From positions 5,642,001 to 5,706,000 of the forward strand of contig NZ_CP059733.1 in the NCBI RefSeq assembly GCF_000948985.2: DNA of 64,000 bases. The letters are read 5' to 3'. This DNA comes from Thalassomonas viridans. Lineage in GTDB: Bacteria > Pseudomonadota > Gammaproteobacteria > Enterobacterales > Alteromonadaceae. The translations under genes and the position numbers were made by a program. Shown in pieces: positions 8,759-18,645 of this stretch; position 1 is the first letter of the stretch, and each line of letters begins with the position of its first letter. Below the pieces are notes generated by a model. It ran no database searches and had not been told where the DNA came from. It saw only the letters and a list, made by a program, of their open reading frames with translations.

Positions 8759-9378
8759 TGACCGACCCCAACGAAATAAAAACGAACCTGACGGCTAAAC
8801 AGCAGCAAGAAAAGTCGGCGGTGCAGATCAAACTACTCAAAGGCCCAGTTTATCGCGCCAAACATAAAGACCTATGGCTATGGTTAGAGCGGGATCTATT
8901 TCAAATTCGTGAATATTTTCAGCAAATAGGTTTGTCGTTACTGCTCGACGACGCCGAGGGTTACGCTTTTTTAAAACAACAAAGCCTTGATGAGGCGAAC
9001 GAGGGCGAACAGGACATTCCACGCTTGATCACCCGCCGTAGCCTGTCATTTTCTCAAACGCTGTTAATGGTATTATTACGCAAACGTTTGGCCGAACACG
9101 ACAGCGAAGACAGCTCGCCACGGTTAATTGTCGAGCGGCACGACATGCATCAGTGGCTGACGGGTTTTTACCCTGTGGTTAGCAATGAAGTGAAACAAAA
9201 AAAGGAGTTTGATGCCTTGATCAAAAAGATCGCCGAAATGGGCTTTTTAAGCCAGCTGCCAAATCATCAGGACGAATTTGAAGTACAACGCATACTCAAA
9301 GCCGTGATCAACGCCGAACAAATCAGCGAGCTAATCGACATGCTCGCAAGCCAGCATAACCAGGAGGAGCAGGCATAA
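8755..9378 (+). CDS. jetB: Wadjet protein JetB (DUF4194)
   Basis: A 207-residue protein of the DUF4194 family, the KITE-like winged-helix subunit (MukE counterpart) that bridges JetA and JetC. Recognisable parts are LLKGPVYRAKHKDLWLWLER at about 24-43, FQQIGLSLLLDDAEGYAFL at 52-70, and RSLSFSQTLLMVLLRKRL near 95. Two tandem ATGs (8755 and 8758) could both serve as start. Its stop overlaps the jetC ATG by one base, and a strong AGGAGGAG just inside its end is the jetC ribosome binding site. Confidence 0.92.
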   Translation: MMTDPNEIKTNLTAKQQQEKSAVQIKLLKGPVYRAKHKDLWLWLERDLFQIREYFQQIGLSLLLDDAEGYAFLKQQSLDEANEGEQDIPRLITRRSLSFSQTLLMVLLRKRLAEHDSEDSSPRLIVERHDMHQWLTGFYPVVSNEVKQKKEFDALIKKIAEMGFLSQLPNHQDEFEVQRILKAVINAEQISELIDMLASQHNQEEQA

Positions 9379-12300
9379 TGTCAGCATTAGCAGAAAGCCA
9401 TTTTAACAATGAAGACCATGGCTTGCATGGTTTTCGGTTACAAAACCTCTCGGTCTTAAATTGGGGCACCTTCGATCACAAAGTTTGGGAGTTAAGCCCC
9501 GAGTGCCAAAACAGCTTATTAACGGGAAACATAGGGAGCGGTAAATCGACTATGGTCGATGGGTTGACAAGCTTACTTGTGCCCACCCGAAAATTAGCTT
9601 TTAATAAAGCGGCCGGGGCTGAAGATAAAGAGCGTTCATTAGAGTCTTATTTTCATGGTTATTACACCTCACAGCAAGACGAATTCGGCAAAGCCCGCTC
9701 TATTGGTTTACGCAAAGACAAGCATTATTCGGTGGTATTGGCACAGTTTCGCAGCGGTGCCCTTAAGCAGTCAATTACCTTAGCTCAGGTATTCTGGTTA
9801 AAACCCGGCGAGAAAAAAGTAAAACGCCTGTTTGTCGTCGCGCAAACGGCATTGACCATTACCGAGCATTTCAGCAACTTTGGCAGCCAAATCAACCAGC
9901 TTAAAAAACAATTGCGCAAAAATGAACAGCTCGAATTATTCGACACTTTTCCCCCTTACGCGCAATGTTTTAGCAAGTTATTAGGCTTGGGCGCCGACGG
10001 CAAGGCCCTGGAGTTATTTAACCAAACGATTTCGATGAAATCCGTTGGCTCAGTCACCGACTTTGTCCGTCAAAACATGCTGGAGCAGCCCGATGTCGAA
10101 GCACAGCTGCAAGAATTAGAACGCAATTACGATGACCTGAAACGCTTGCACGATGCGGTAGTAGATGCCCGTCAAAAAGTCGAGTTACTGACCCCTGTTG
10201 ATGACTATGGCAAGCAAGCACTGCTTGCTGCAAACGACAAAACCCACATCGAACAATGCCGGGAGTTAACCGAACCTTATATGGCAAAGTTAGCCATTGA
10301 TTTATATCAAACCCGTTTGCATAAACGCCGGCAAGCATTGCAAAAACTAAACATTAAACTCGCTGCTTTTGAGCATGAAAAAACGCAATTAGACGAAAAC
10401 CTCAATCAGTTACGGGAAGACATACGCAGCAACGGCGGCGGTCGCCTGCAACAGCTGGAAAAAGATATCCGCCAGCTGGCTGACAATCGCGAAAGTAGCC
10501 GTAAACTCTGTAATAACTATCAAAAGCTGGTCGGCGAATTAGGCTTGCCTGCCCAGTTGAGCAGCGATGCCTTTGTGCATAATATTAACGCCGCGAAAGA
10601 TCAGGTAGAAGAGTTTCAGCAACAACGGGAAGCGATAGACGAGCAGCAATTTACCCTGAAACAAGAACAGGCCGAGCAACAAAGCCGGCAAAAGGAACTC
10701 ACCGAGCTGCTAACATCGCTTAAACAGCGTAAGTCTAATATCAGCCTCAAACAAATACATATTCGAGAACATTTATGCGAACACTTGGGGGTAAGCGAAG
10801 ACCGTCTCCCCTTTGTCGGCGAGCTAATACAGGTAAAGGCCAGCGCGGCGTTATGGCAGGGAGCAATAGAGCGGGTACTGCATAATTTTGCCCTCAGTTT
10901 GATGGTGCCGGACGATTTATATCAAGACGTTTGTGACTTTGTTGAAAACACGCACCTGGGCACGCGACTGGTGTACTACCGCATTCGTCAACCGCAAAAC
11001 TACTACCCGGCTGCCAGTGAAAGCCATTCATTGCTGGCAAAAATAGAAATAAAGCCCGACAGCGAACATTACGACTGGTTAGATCAAGAGCTGCATAAGC
11101 GCTTTGACTACGCTTGTTGCGACGACATGGCGGAGTTTCGTCGCAGCGTTAAGGCAATCACGCCCAAAGGGCAAATAAAATCAGGCCAGTTCCGCCACGA
11201 AAAAGACGACAGGAACAAGTTGCAGGACAAAAGCCGTTATGTTTTGGGCTGGAGCAATAAAGATAAAATTCAACTACTTGCTGCACAATACAATCAGCTA
11301 GAGCAAAAAATCGCTCAGTTGCAAGCACAGCTAAATCAAGTGAAATCCCGGCAGCAACAAGTAGACAACAAAGCCAGGCAGGCACTGAATTTAGCCGACT
11401 TTAACTTTAGTTTTGAACAAATAAACTGGTCAAGATACAGCGAACAAATAGCGCAACTGCAGCAGGAAAAACAACAATTAGAACAAACCTCCGATGTATT
11501 AAAAGATCTACAAGTTAAATTGGCCGCTCAAGTAGCAGCGCAAGCGGCAATAGAGAATAAGCTCAAGCAAAGTTATGTTGAACGGGGACAGCATCAATCA
11601 GATATTGAAAAGGATGAAAGCGCATTAACTCAGGCGCAAAAAGAATATCAAAGCGCAGCGCCGGCATTTGTTAACAAGTGTTTTCCAACCCTAGATGAAT
11701 TTTATCAAAAATACCTGGGTGATAGCCAGGTCCGCATCAATATGCTGGCAAATGTTACCAGCCAGTTACGCACTAAGCTCAATGAAAGAGTACAACATCT
11801 GGAAGAACGCCGCCGTAAAAAGCAAGGGCAAATGATTAACGCCATGAGCAGTTTCGCCCATGATTTTCCTAACGATGTGACCGAGCTGGATCGCAGCCCG
11901 GAAGCCTTACCTGAATATCAACAGATGCTGAAACAGCTGCAAGAAGAAGACTTGCCGCGCCACGAGCAACGTTTTAAAGAAATGCTCAATCGCGATACCA
12001 TACGCGCCATGGCGCTGTTTCGCAGCTACCTGGACAAACAGGAAGAAGAAATAGATGGCCGGATTCGTCTGATCAATCAGTCGTTACACGGCTTGGATTA
12101 TCAAAATGGCACCTACATCGAAATCGACAGCATCAACTCTGCTGACGTAGAAATAAGAGATTTCAAACAACGGCTAAAAAGCTGCGTAGAATTCAGCACC
12201 GACGACAGCCTGTACTCGGAAGAAAAATTCCAGCGGGTAAAAGACTTAATAGAACAAATGCGCAACGAGCCCAAATGGACACAAAAAGTTGTCGACGTAC

Positions 12301-12773
12301 GTTACTGGCACTTGTTCAATGTGATAGAGCGTTACCGGGAAGATAACAAAGAAAAAGAATGTTACTCCGATTCTGGCGGTAAATCCGGCGGCCAAAAAGA
12401 AAAGCTCGCTTATTCGATATTGGCTGCCGCCATCCTTTTACAATACGGACTGGTCAATAACGAGCAGCAACCAGAAATCAAAGCCAAGCGCCGCTTTAAC
12501 CTGGTGGTCATAGACGAAGCCTTCGCCAGGGGCTCAAAAGACAGCACCCGTTTTGGCCTGGAATTATTCAAAAAACTCGGCCTGCAATTGTTATTAGTGA
12601 CACCGCTGCAAAAACTCGATGTCATTGAACATTACGTAAAACATGTGCATTTTGTTGATCAAAAAAATAACCGCTCGATGCTGCTCAATATGACCATTGA
12701 CCAATATCGTGAACGTTTGGCGCAACATAAGAGTATTAGCAAATATGAAAATATGGTCAAACAAGTATCGTAA
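9378..12773 (+). CDS. jetC: Wadjet protein JetC (SMC-like ATPase)
   Basis: A 1131-residue SMC/MukB-like ATPase, the motor of Wadjet. Walker A GNIGSGKST is at residues 50-58. Two long Gln/Glu/Lys-rich coiled-coil arms (about 300-470 and 640-860) flank a hinge-like globular region (about 480-630, PFVGELIQVKASAALWQGAI). The signature is SGGKSGGQKEKLA near 1000, and Walker B is LVVIDEAFARGSKDST near 1040, where the E supports intact hydrolysis. No frameshift or lost motif is seen, so the motor looks functional. Confidence 0.95.
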   Translation: MSALAESHFNNEDHGLHGFRLQNLSVLNWGTFDHKVWELSPECQNSLLTGNIGSGKSTMVDGLTSLLVPTRKLAFNKAAGAEDKERSLESYFHGYYTSQQDEFGKARSIGLRKDKHYSVVLAQFRSGALKQSITLAQVFWLKPGEKKVKRLFVVAQTALTITEHFSNFGSQINQLKKQLRKNEQLELFDTFPPYAQCFSKLLGLGADGKALELFNQTISMKSVGSVTDFVRQNMLEQPDVEAQLQELERNYDDLKRLHDAVVDARQKVELLTPVDDYGKQALLAANDKTHIEQCRELTEPYMAKLAIDLYQTRLHKRRQALQKLNIKLAAFEHEKTQLDENLNQLREDIRSNGGGRLQQLEKDIRQLADNRESSRKLCNNYQKLVGELGLPAQLSSDAFVHNINAAKDQVEEFQQQREAIDEQQFTLKQEQAEQQSRQKELTELLTSLKQRKSNISLKQIHIREHLCEHLGVSEDRLPFVGELIQVKASAALWQGAIERVLHNFALSLMVPDDLYQDVCDFVENTHLGTRLVYYRIRQPQNYYPAASESHSLLAKIEIKPDSEHYDWLDQELHKRFDYACCDDMAEFRRSVKAITPKGQIKSGQFRHEKDDRNKLQDKSRYVLGWSNKDKIQLLAAQYNQLEQKIAQLQAQLNQVKSRQQQVDNKARQALNLADFNFSFEQINWSRYSEQIAQLQQEKQQLEQTSDVLKDLQVKLAAQVAAQAAIENKLKQSYVERGQHQSDIEKDESALTQAQKEYQSAAPAFVNKCFPTLDEFYQKYLGDSQVRINMLANVTSQLRTKLNERVQHLEERRRKKQGQMINAMSSFAHDFPNDVTELDRSPEALPEYQQMLKQLQEEDLPRHEQRFKEMLNRDTIRAMALFRSYLDKQEEEIDGRIRLINQSLHGLDYQNGTYIEIDSINSADVEIRDFKQRLKSCVEFSTDDSLYSEEKFQRVKDLIEQMRNEPKWTQKVVDVRYWHLFNVIERYREDNKEKECYSDSGGKSGGQKEKLAYSILAAAILLQYGLVNNEQQPEIKAKRRFNLVVIDEAFARGSKDSTRFGLELFKKLGLQLLLVTPLQKLDVIEHYVKHVHFVDQKNNRSMLLNMTIDQYRERLAQHKSISKYENMVKQVS

Positions 12774-12835
12774 GATGAAAAAAGAGTGCCCTGTTGAAAC
12801 ATATGGCCAATAAAAACTAACAAAAGAAAAACCAC

Positions 12836-13999
12836 ATGAGTGAATATCAATACTACGAATTTAGAGCCGTAGAGCAACAACTGACTAATCAGCAAAAAAC
12901 TGCGTTGCGGGAGATCTCCAGCCGGGCGCAGATCACATCGTCTTCCTTTGTCAATGAATATAGCTATGGTGATTTAAAAGCCGAAGAAACCGATTTAATG
13001 GCTGAGTATTTTGATCTGGGTTTTTATATCGCTAATTGGGGGGAAGTTCGCTTGTATATCAAGCTCCCCCGAAATTTAATTTCTGAACATATTTTACGTC
13101 AGTTCGAATGGGATGATGTGATCGAGCATGAAACAAGAAACGATCAGACCATCATCACCTTATCAATGCCTGAGCACGAAGAATATTTCGGTTATATTGA
13201 TGATGCCTATGAGCATTTAGATCAGCTCGGCGCCATTCGGGAAGAGCTCATCAATGGCGATTACCGCAGTTTACAAATCGCCTGGTTTGCCTTATTAAGC
13301 CTTAATGGCACGGATGAATTTGAAGAGATCCCACTATTTAAACAAGGAAACATTAACAGCGACTTCCATCAGCTGACGCCTGCTCAAAAATATTTAGCCG
13401 ATCTATTTCTAGTCAAACCGCAATGGCTAACCTTAATGCGTCAAAGAGCACCAGAGCATGCAAACGAAAAGACAAAGACAACCGCGACTCAAACAAATAA
13501 AGAAAACTGGATAACACAGCTGCCTAAATCTGAAAAAGACAACTTGCTGTTAATGTTACTGGCAGGCAAAGCCACTCAAGCGCAACACCAACTGCAAAAT
13601 CAATACAAAAAGAGTAACCGCCAGGCAGAGCCTCAAGTTTTACAGCTTTCAATAAATGAATTGCATCAAAGTTATCAAACGGCAAGTGAGGTTTATGCCC
13701 GGGAGCAACAGGCATTGGCAAAACAACAAGCCCGCATTGCCCAAAAAAAACATAATGACTATTTACACGACATCTACAAAAATGCATTCAGGTACTGGAA
13801 TTTAGCCACTTTTCACGCCGACAAAAAAACGGCTGGCGGTTATGATGAAGCGACAAGGCTATTTAACGACTTACACGATGCTTATCACCTTAATAACAAC
13901 CAGGTAAAGTTTCAAAAAAAATTCTCTGAGTTTATCGCTGCCAACTCAAACAAACCCTCGTTAATGAAAAGACTAAAACAACGGGGTTTATTAACTTAA
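12836..13999 (+). CDS. Extra Wadjet-operon protein of unknown function, 387 aa
   Basis: A 387-residue soluble protein between jetC and jetD, a position normally empty in type I Wadjet. The N-terminal 120 residues (YYEFRAVEQQLTNQQK, SFVNEYSYGDLKAEE, DLGFYIANWGEVRLYIKLPR) resemble a family of uncharacterised bacterial proteins that I recall only as hypothetical. The middle has LTPAQKYLADLFLVKPQWL. The region from about 275 to 320 is Gln/Lys-rich and probably coiled coil. No nuclease, Toprim, ATPase or HTH motif is visible. It begins 62 bp after jetC with a weak ribosome binding site and overlaps the jetD start by one base, so it is translated with jetD. A role as accessory or regulatory subunit is inferred from position only. 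Confidence 0.85.
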   Translation: MSEYQYYEFRAVEQQLTNQQKTALREISSRAQITSSSFVNEYSYGDLKAEETDLMAEYFDLGFYIANWGEVRLYIKLPRNLISEHILRQFEWDDVIEHETRNDQTIITLSMPEHEEYFGYIDDAYEHLDQLGAIREELINGDYRSLQIAWFALLSLNGTDEFEEIPLFKQGNINSDFHQLTPAQKYLADLFLVKPQWLTLMRQRAPEHANEKTKTTATQTNKENWITQLPKSEKDNLLLMLLAGKATQAQHQLQNQYKKSNRQAEPQVLQLSINELHQSYQTASEVYAREQQALAKQQARIAQKKHNDYLHDIYKNAFRYWNLATFHADKKTAGGYDEATRLFNDLHDAYHLNNNQVKFQKKFSEFIAANSNKPSLMKRLKQRGLLT

Positions 14000-15198
14000 T
14001 GACTAAATTAACCACCAGCGCAACAATAAAAGCCAAGCTGCAAAACCAATGGTCGCAGTTTAAATTTCATAAGCAGTGGGCGAATAAGCAGCTTAAATTT
14101 CCCTTAATACTCAAATTGGCTAAGCCTACCGATAAACAGCTCTTGCATGAATATTCGCAGGTGCAGGTTTGGCTGGACGACCTGCAAAAACTCTCCCTGA
14201 TAAAAGGCGTGGCTTTACGCAAGCAGCAGATTAATTACAGCAAAATGGGCAAGCAGTTAATGCCTGTTGCGATTGAAATCGCCGATATGGAAGCCTTAGC
14301 CCGTTACCTTAATAAGTGGCAGCAATGGCAAAAGTTTACCCAACTCTTTGCACACATTTGTCAGCAGCTGCCACGAATAGCCGACTGGTTAGCCCAAAAC
14401 CCTGCCCAAATAGAAAAATACCAAAGCAGTTGGCCACAGCTGATCAATGTTTGTTTGTACTTTATCAAACACCCAAGCCCCAATTGTTATATTCGTCAGC
14501 TGGATATTCCAAACGTCGATACCAAGTTTATTGAGCAACATAAAGCTATTCTTAAGCAATTGCTCGATCAATTGTTAGATCTTAACGGCATAGATCAACA
14601 ATATAACAAATTAACCGAACATGGCTTTGAAAAGCGTTTTGGTTTATTGCATGAACAACCGCAAATTCGCTTTCGGGTTTTAGACCCTCAACTTAGCCAA
14701 GAGCTTTTGGGAATAAATGATCTAACCATTCCCATAGAACAATTCAACCGACTCAATTTAATGGTTGATCGAGTATTCATCACAGAAAACAAAGTGAATG
14801 GCTTGGCTTTTCCGGCAATAAACAACGCTATCGTCATCTTTGGCTTAGGCTATGGAATACAAATATTAAAACAAACTGATTGGTTAAAAAAATGCCGGAT
14901 ACATTATTGGGGGGATATCGACACTCATGGCTTTGCCATACTGTCCCAACTGAGAAGTTACTTCCCCAAAACCCAATCCTTGTTAATGGATCAACAAACA
15001 TTGCTAGCCTGTAAAACATTCTGGGGTTGTGAAGTAAAACATCAATGCCACAAGGCAGAACAGTTGCCACACCTGACCGATGAAGAGCAAACCCTCTATC
15101 AACAGCTAAAACAAGGCAAATGGGCAGAACAATTGCGTTTAGAGCAAGAGATAATTCCTATATCGATATTATTGGAAGGTTTGAGCAAGTTTAAATAA
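13999..15198 (+). CDS. jetD: Wadjet nuclease JetD (DUF3322/DUF2220, Toprim-like)
   Basis: A 399-residue protein: N-terminal DUF3322-type region (about 1-190) and C-terminal DUF2220 Toprim-like domain. The Toprim acidic residues are visible: the Glu in ITENKVNGLAFP near 262 and the DxD in YWGDIDTHGFAIL near 305. The conserved tail LTDEEQTLYQQLKQGKW and RLEQEIIP is present. JetD is the metal-dependent nuclease that cuts the plasmid after the SMC motor has extruded it. All active-site motifs are intact. It is the last gene of the operon and faces groEL across a shared terminator. Confidence 0.93.
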   Translation: MTKLTTSATIKAKLQNQWSQFKFHKQWANKQLKFPLILKLAKPTDKQLLHEYSQVQVWLDDLQKLSLIKGVALRKQQINYSKMGKQLMPVAIEIADMEALARYLNKWQQWQKFTQLFAHICQQLPRIADWLAQNPAQIEKYQSSWPQLINVCLYFIKHPSPNCYIRQLDIPNVDTKFIEQHKAILKQLLDQLLDLNGIDQQYNKLTEHGFEKRFGLLHEQPQIRFRVLDPQLSQELLGINDLTIPIEQFNRLNLMVDRVFITENKVNGLAFPAINNAIVIFGLGYGIQILKQTDWLKKCRIHYWGDIDTHGFAILSQLRSYFPKTQSLLMDQQTLLACKTFWGCEVKHQCHKAEQLPHLTDEEQTLYQQLKQGKWAEQLRLEQEIIPISILLEGLSKFK

Positions 15199-15369
15199 GT
15201 TTTGTACATCCATAGAGATAACCGGTTTGGTACGATTTAAATACCCTATCGCCGCTAACGATAGGCATATACCCTTTCAATCGGTCCATTCGTTTCATAA
15301 GAGGTTTTGTTTTTTTTACCCCACTTTATACCCTTAGAATTTTCCGGTAATTTACGATACAAGAAAAGA

Positions 15370-15401
15370 AAAAGCCCGAATATCAAGGTATTCGGGCTTT
15401 T
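15370..15401. terminator. Bidirectional terminator between jetD and groEL
   Basis: A 13-bp perfect stem AAAAGCCCGAATA / TATTCGGGCTTTT with a 6-nt loop. The A and T runs in the stem ends provide a U tract in both directions, so it can terminate the plus-strand defence operon and the minus-strand groESL operon. Confidence 0.9.
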
Positions 15402-15429
15402 CTAAAATGAGGGGTTTAGGCCACAAAAA

Positions 15430-17103
<1,674 letters not shown>

Positions 17104-17198
17104 TTATTAATGTGTGAGACGGAGACATTCACTCAACATCCCGATTAAAATTTTTGTTTGCGAGCCGGGTACTTTATTACTCGGCTATTCTTCGGCTA

Positions 17199-17489
17199 TT
17201 ACTCGACAATCGCCAGAATGTCTGATTCGCTCAGGATCAGCACTTCATCGCCATCAATTTTTTCTGTTTTTACGCCGTAACCTTCATTGAAAATTACCTG
17301 GTCGCCAACTTTTACGTCTAGCGGACGTACTTCACCGTTTTCCAGAATACGGCCGTTACCTACGGCAACAACTTCACCACGAGTCGATTTTTCAGCAGCG
17401 CTACCCGTTAAAACAATACCGCCAGCAGACTTAGATTCTACTTCTTTACGTTTTACAATTACGCGATCGTGTAATGGACGAATGCTCAT
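17199..17489 (-). CDS. groES: Co-chaperonin GroES
   Basis: A 96-residue Hsp10 with [20 protein letters not shown] and the mobile loop [20 protein letters not shown] that contacts GroEL. Length and order (groES before groEL) are standard. A CCTGAGAG-like sequence precedes the ATG. It is the first gene of the operon after the heat-shock promoter. Confidence 0.99.
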   Translation of the reverse strand: MSIRPLHDRVIVKRKEVESKSAGGIVLTGSAAEKSTRGEVVAVGNGRILENGEVRPLDVKVGDQVIFNEGYGVKTEKIDGDEVLILSESDILAIVE

Positions 17490-17543
17490 TTATCTCTCCT
17501 GAGAATTTAAATATTTAAGGTTTAACAAAATTAGTTGATTCAA

Positions 17544-17571
17544 AGATGGGGATTAAAAAAAACTTCACAAG
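17544..17571 (-). promoter_or_regulatory. Sigma-32 heat-shock promoter of groESL
   Basis: On the minus strand CTTGTGA (17571-17565) and CCCCATCT (17551-17544) are separated by 13 bp. The sigma-32 consensus is CTTGAAA with CCCCATNT, so the -10 is a full match and the -35 is close. The -10 element lies 55 bp before the groES start, in the gap after the fxsA stop. Confidence 0.85.
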
Positions 17572-17588
17572 TGCAAAAAGAAATTTTT

Positions 17589-18104
17589 TTAATCTTTACG
17601 CTCAAAATCCCCTTCCAGGGTGTGGCCACTATGGCCTTTAGGTTTTTCAACGAAATCCTGGCGGAAAGCCTGCTCGTGGGTTTGCGAGAAATGCTCGCTC
17701 TGCTGATCATGGTGGTTGTGGTGGCTAAAGCTCCCCTGGGGCACCTGGCTGACAACAATTCTTTGCTGTACTGCCTTGATCAGCCCGCGCCGGAAACCGG
17801 GCACCAGTAAGGCCAGGCCGAAAAAGTCGGTAACGAATCCCGGGGTAAGCAATAACACGCCGGAAACCAGCAACAGCACCCCGGCAACAATTTCATCCGA
17901 CGGCATTTGCCCCTGGGCCATTTTAGTCTGTACCGAGCTTAAGGTTGCCAGCCCCTGCTGACGCACTTTTTTTGCCCCGAACCAGGCGGTGAGGATCACT
18001 ATGCCTATGGTGGGCCAGGCCCCTAAAAAGGATCCCACCTGCATTAACACCATGATTTCTATGATAGGTACAACAATAAACAGTAAGAATAAGATGCGAA
18101 ACAT
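17589..18104 (-). CDS. fxsA: FxsA family inner-membrane protein
   Basis: A 171-residue FxsA homologue: a hydrophobic N-terminal helix MFRILFLLFIVVPIIEIMVL, the conserved GAWPTIGIVILTAWFGAKKVRQQG, and DEIVAGVLLLVSGVLLLTPGFVTDFFG near 75. The C-terminal tail is His-rich (HHNHHDQQSEHF) and cytoplasmic. E. coli FxsA suppresses F-exclusion of phage T7; its normal role is unclear. The ATG at 18104 is chosen over an upstream TTG because GGGAGT lies directly before it. It is upstream of groES on the same strand. Confidence 0.92.
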   Translation of the reverse strand: MFRILFLLFIVVPIIEIMVLMQVGSFLGAWPTIGIVILTAWFGAKKVRQQGLATLSSVQTKMAQGQMPSDEIVAGVLLLVSGVLLLTPGFVTDFFGLALLVPGFRRGLIKAVQQRIVVSQVPQGSFSHHNHHDQQSEHFSQTHEQAFRQDFVEKPKGHSGHTLEGDFERKD

Positions 18105-18324
18105 TGGTACTCCCAATAACAGTCAGTAAGGAGGATATATGGGTATTTAAGCACTTTTCAATGCCTGATTGCCAATGAATCCGGGCAAAATCCGCCCTTG
18201 AAATAAAAAACCGCTGCTGGCAAAAAAACTTACATTTTTTCCCCTTTATTTGTGCAAGCTTAAGTTTTATTTACGGCAAATAAAGGTAGAATATCGACCA
18301 TCAATGAAATAAATTTTCAATATT

Positions 18325-18645
18325 ATGTATCTATTAGTGTTATGTACTTGCCCGGACACCAAGGCTGCCGAACTTATCAGTCGCGCCCTGGTCGAAGAGA
18401 AGCTCGCTGCCTGCGTTAATATCATGCCGGGCATCACTTCCGTTTACCGCTGGCAAGGTAATGTCGAGTTTGATACAGAAGTGCAGCTATTGATCAAAAC
18501 AGCCTCGGAAAAATATTCCTTGCTGGAAGAGAAAATCAAGAATTTGCATCCTTATGAAACTCCGGAAATTATCGCCTTGAACATCCAGCAAGGTGATAAG
18601 CATTATTTGAACTGGATCACTGAGTCATTAAAAGAAAATTCATGA
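18325..18645 (+). CDS. cutA: Divalent-cation tolerance protein CutA
   Basis: A 106-residue trimeric ferredoxin-like protein of the CutA1 family: MYLLVLCTCPDTKAAELISR, ALVEEKLAACVNIMPGITSVYRWQG and the C-terminal HPYETPEIIALNI signature. The first gene of a pair with dsbD: its TGA overlaps the dsbD ATG by four bases, the arrangement also found in E. coli. Implicated in copper tolerance, mechanism unresolved. Confidence 0.96.
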   Translation: MYLLVLCTCPDTKAAELISRALVEEKLAACVNIMPGITSVYRWQGNVEFDTEVQLLIKTASEKYSLLEEKIKNLHPYETPEIIALNIQQGDKHYLNWITESLKENS

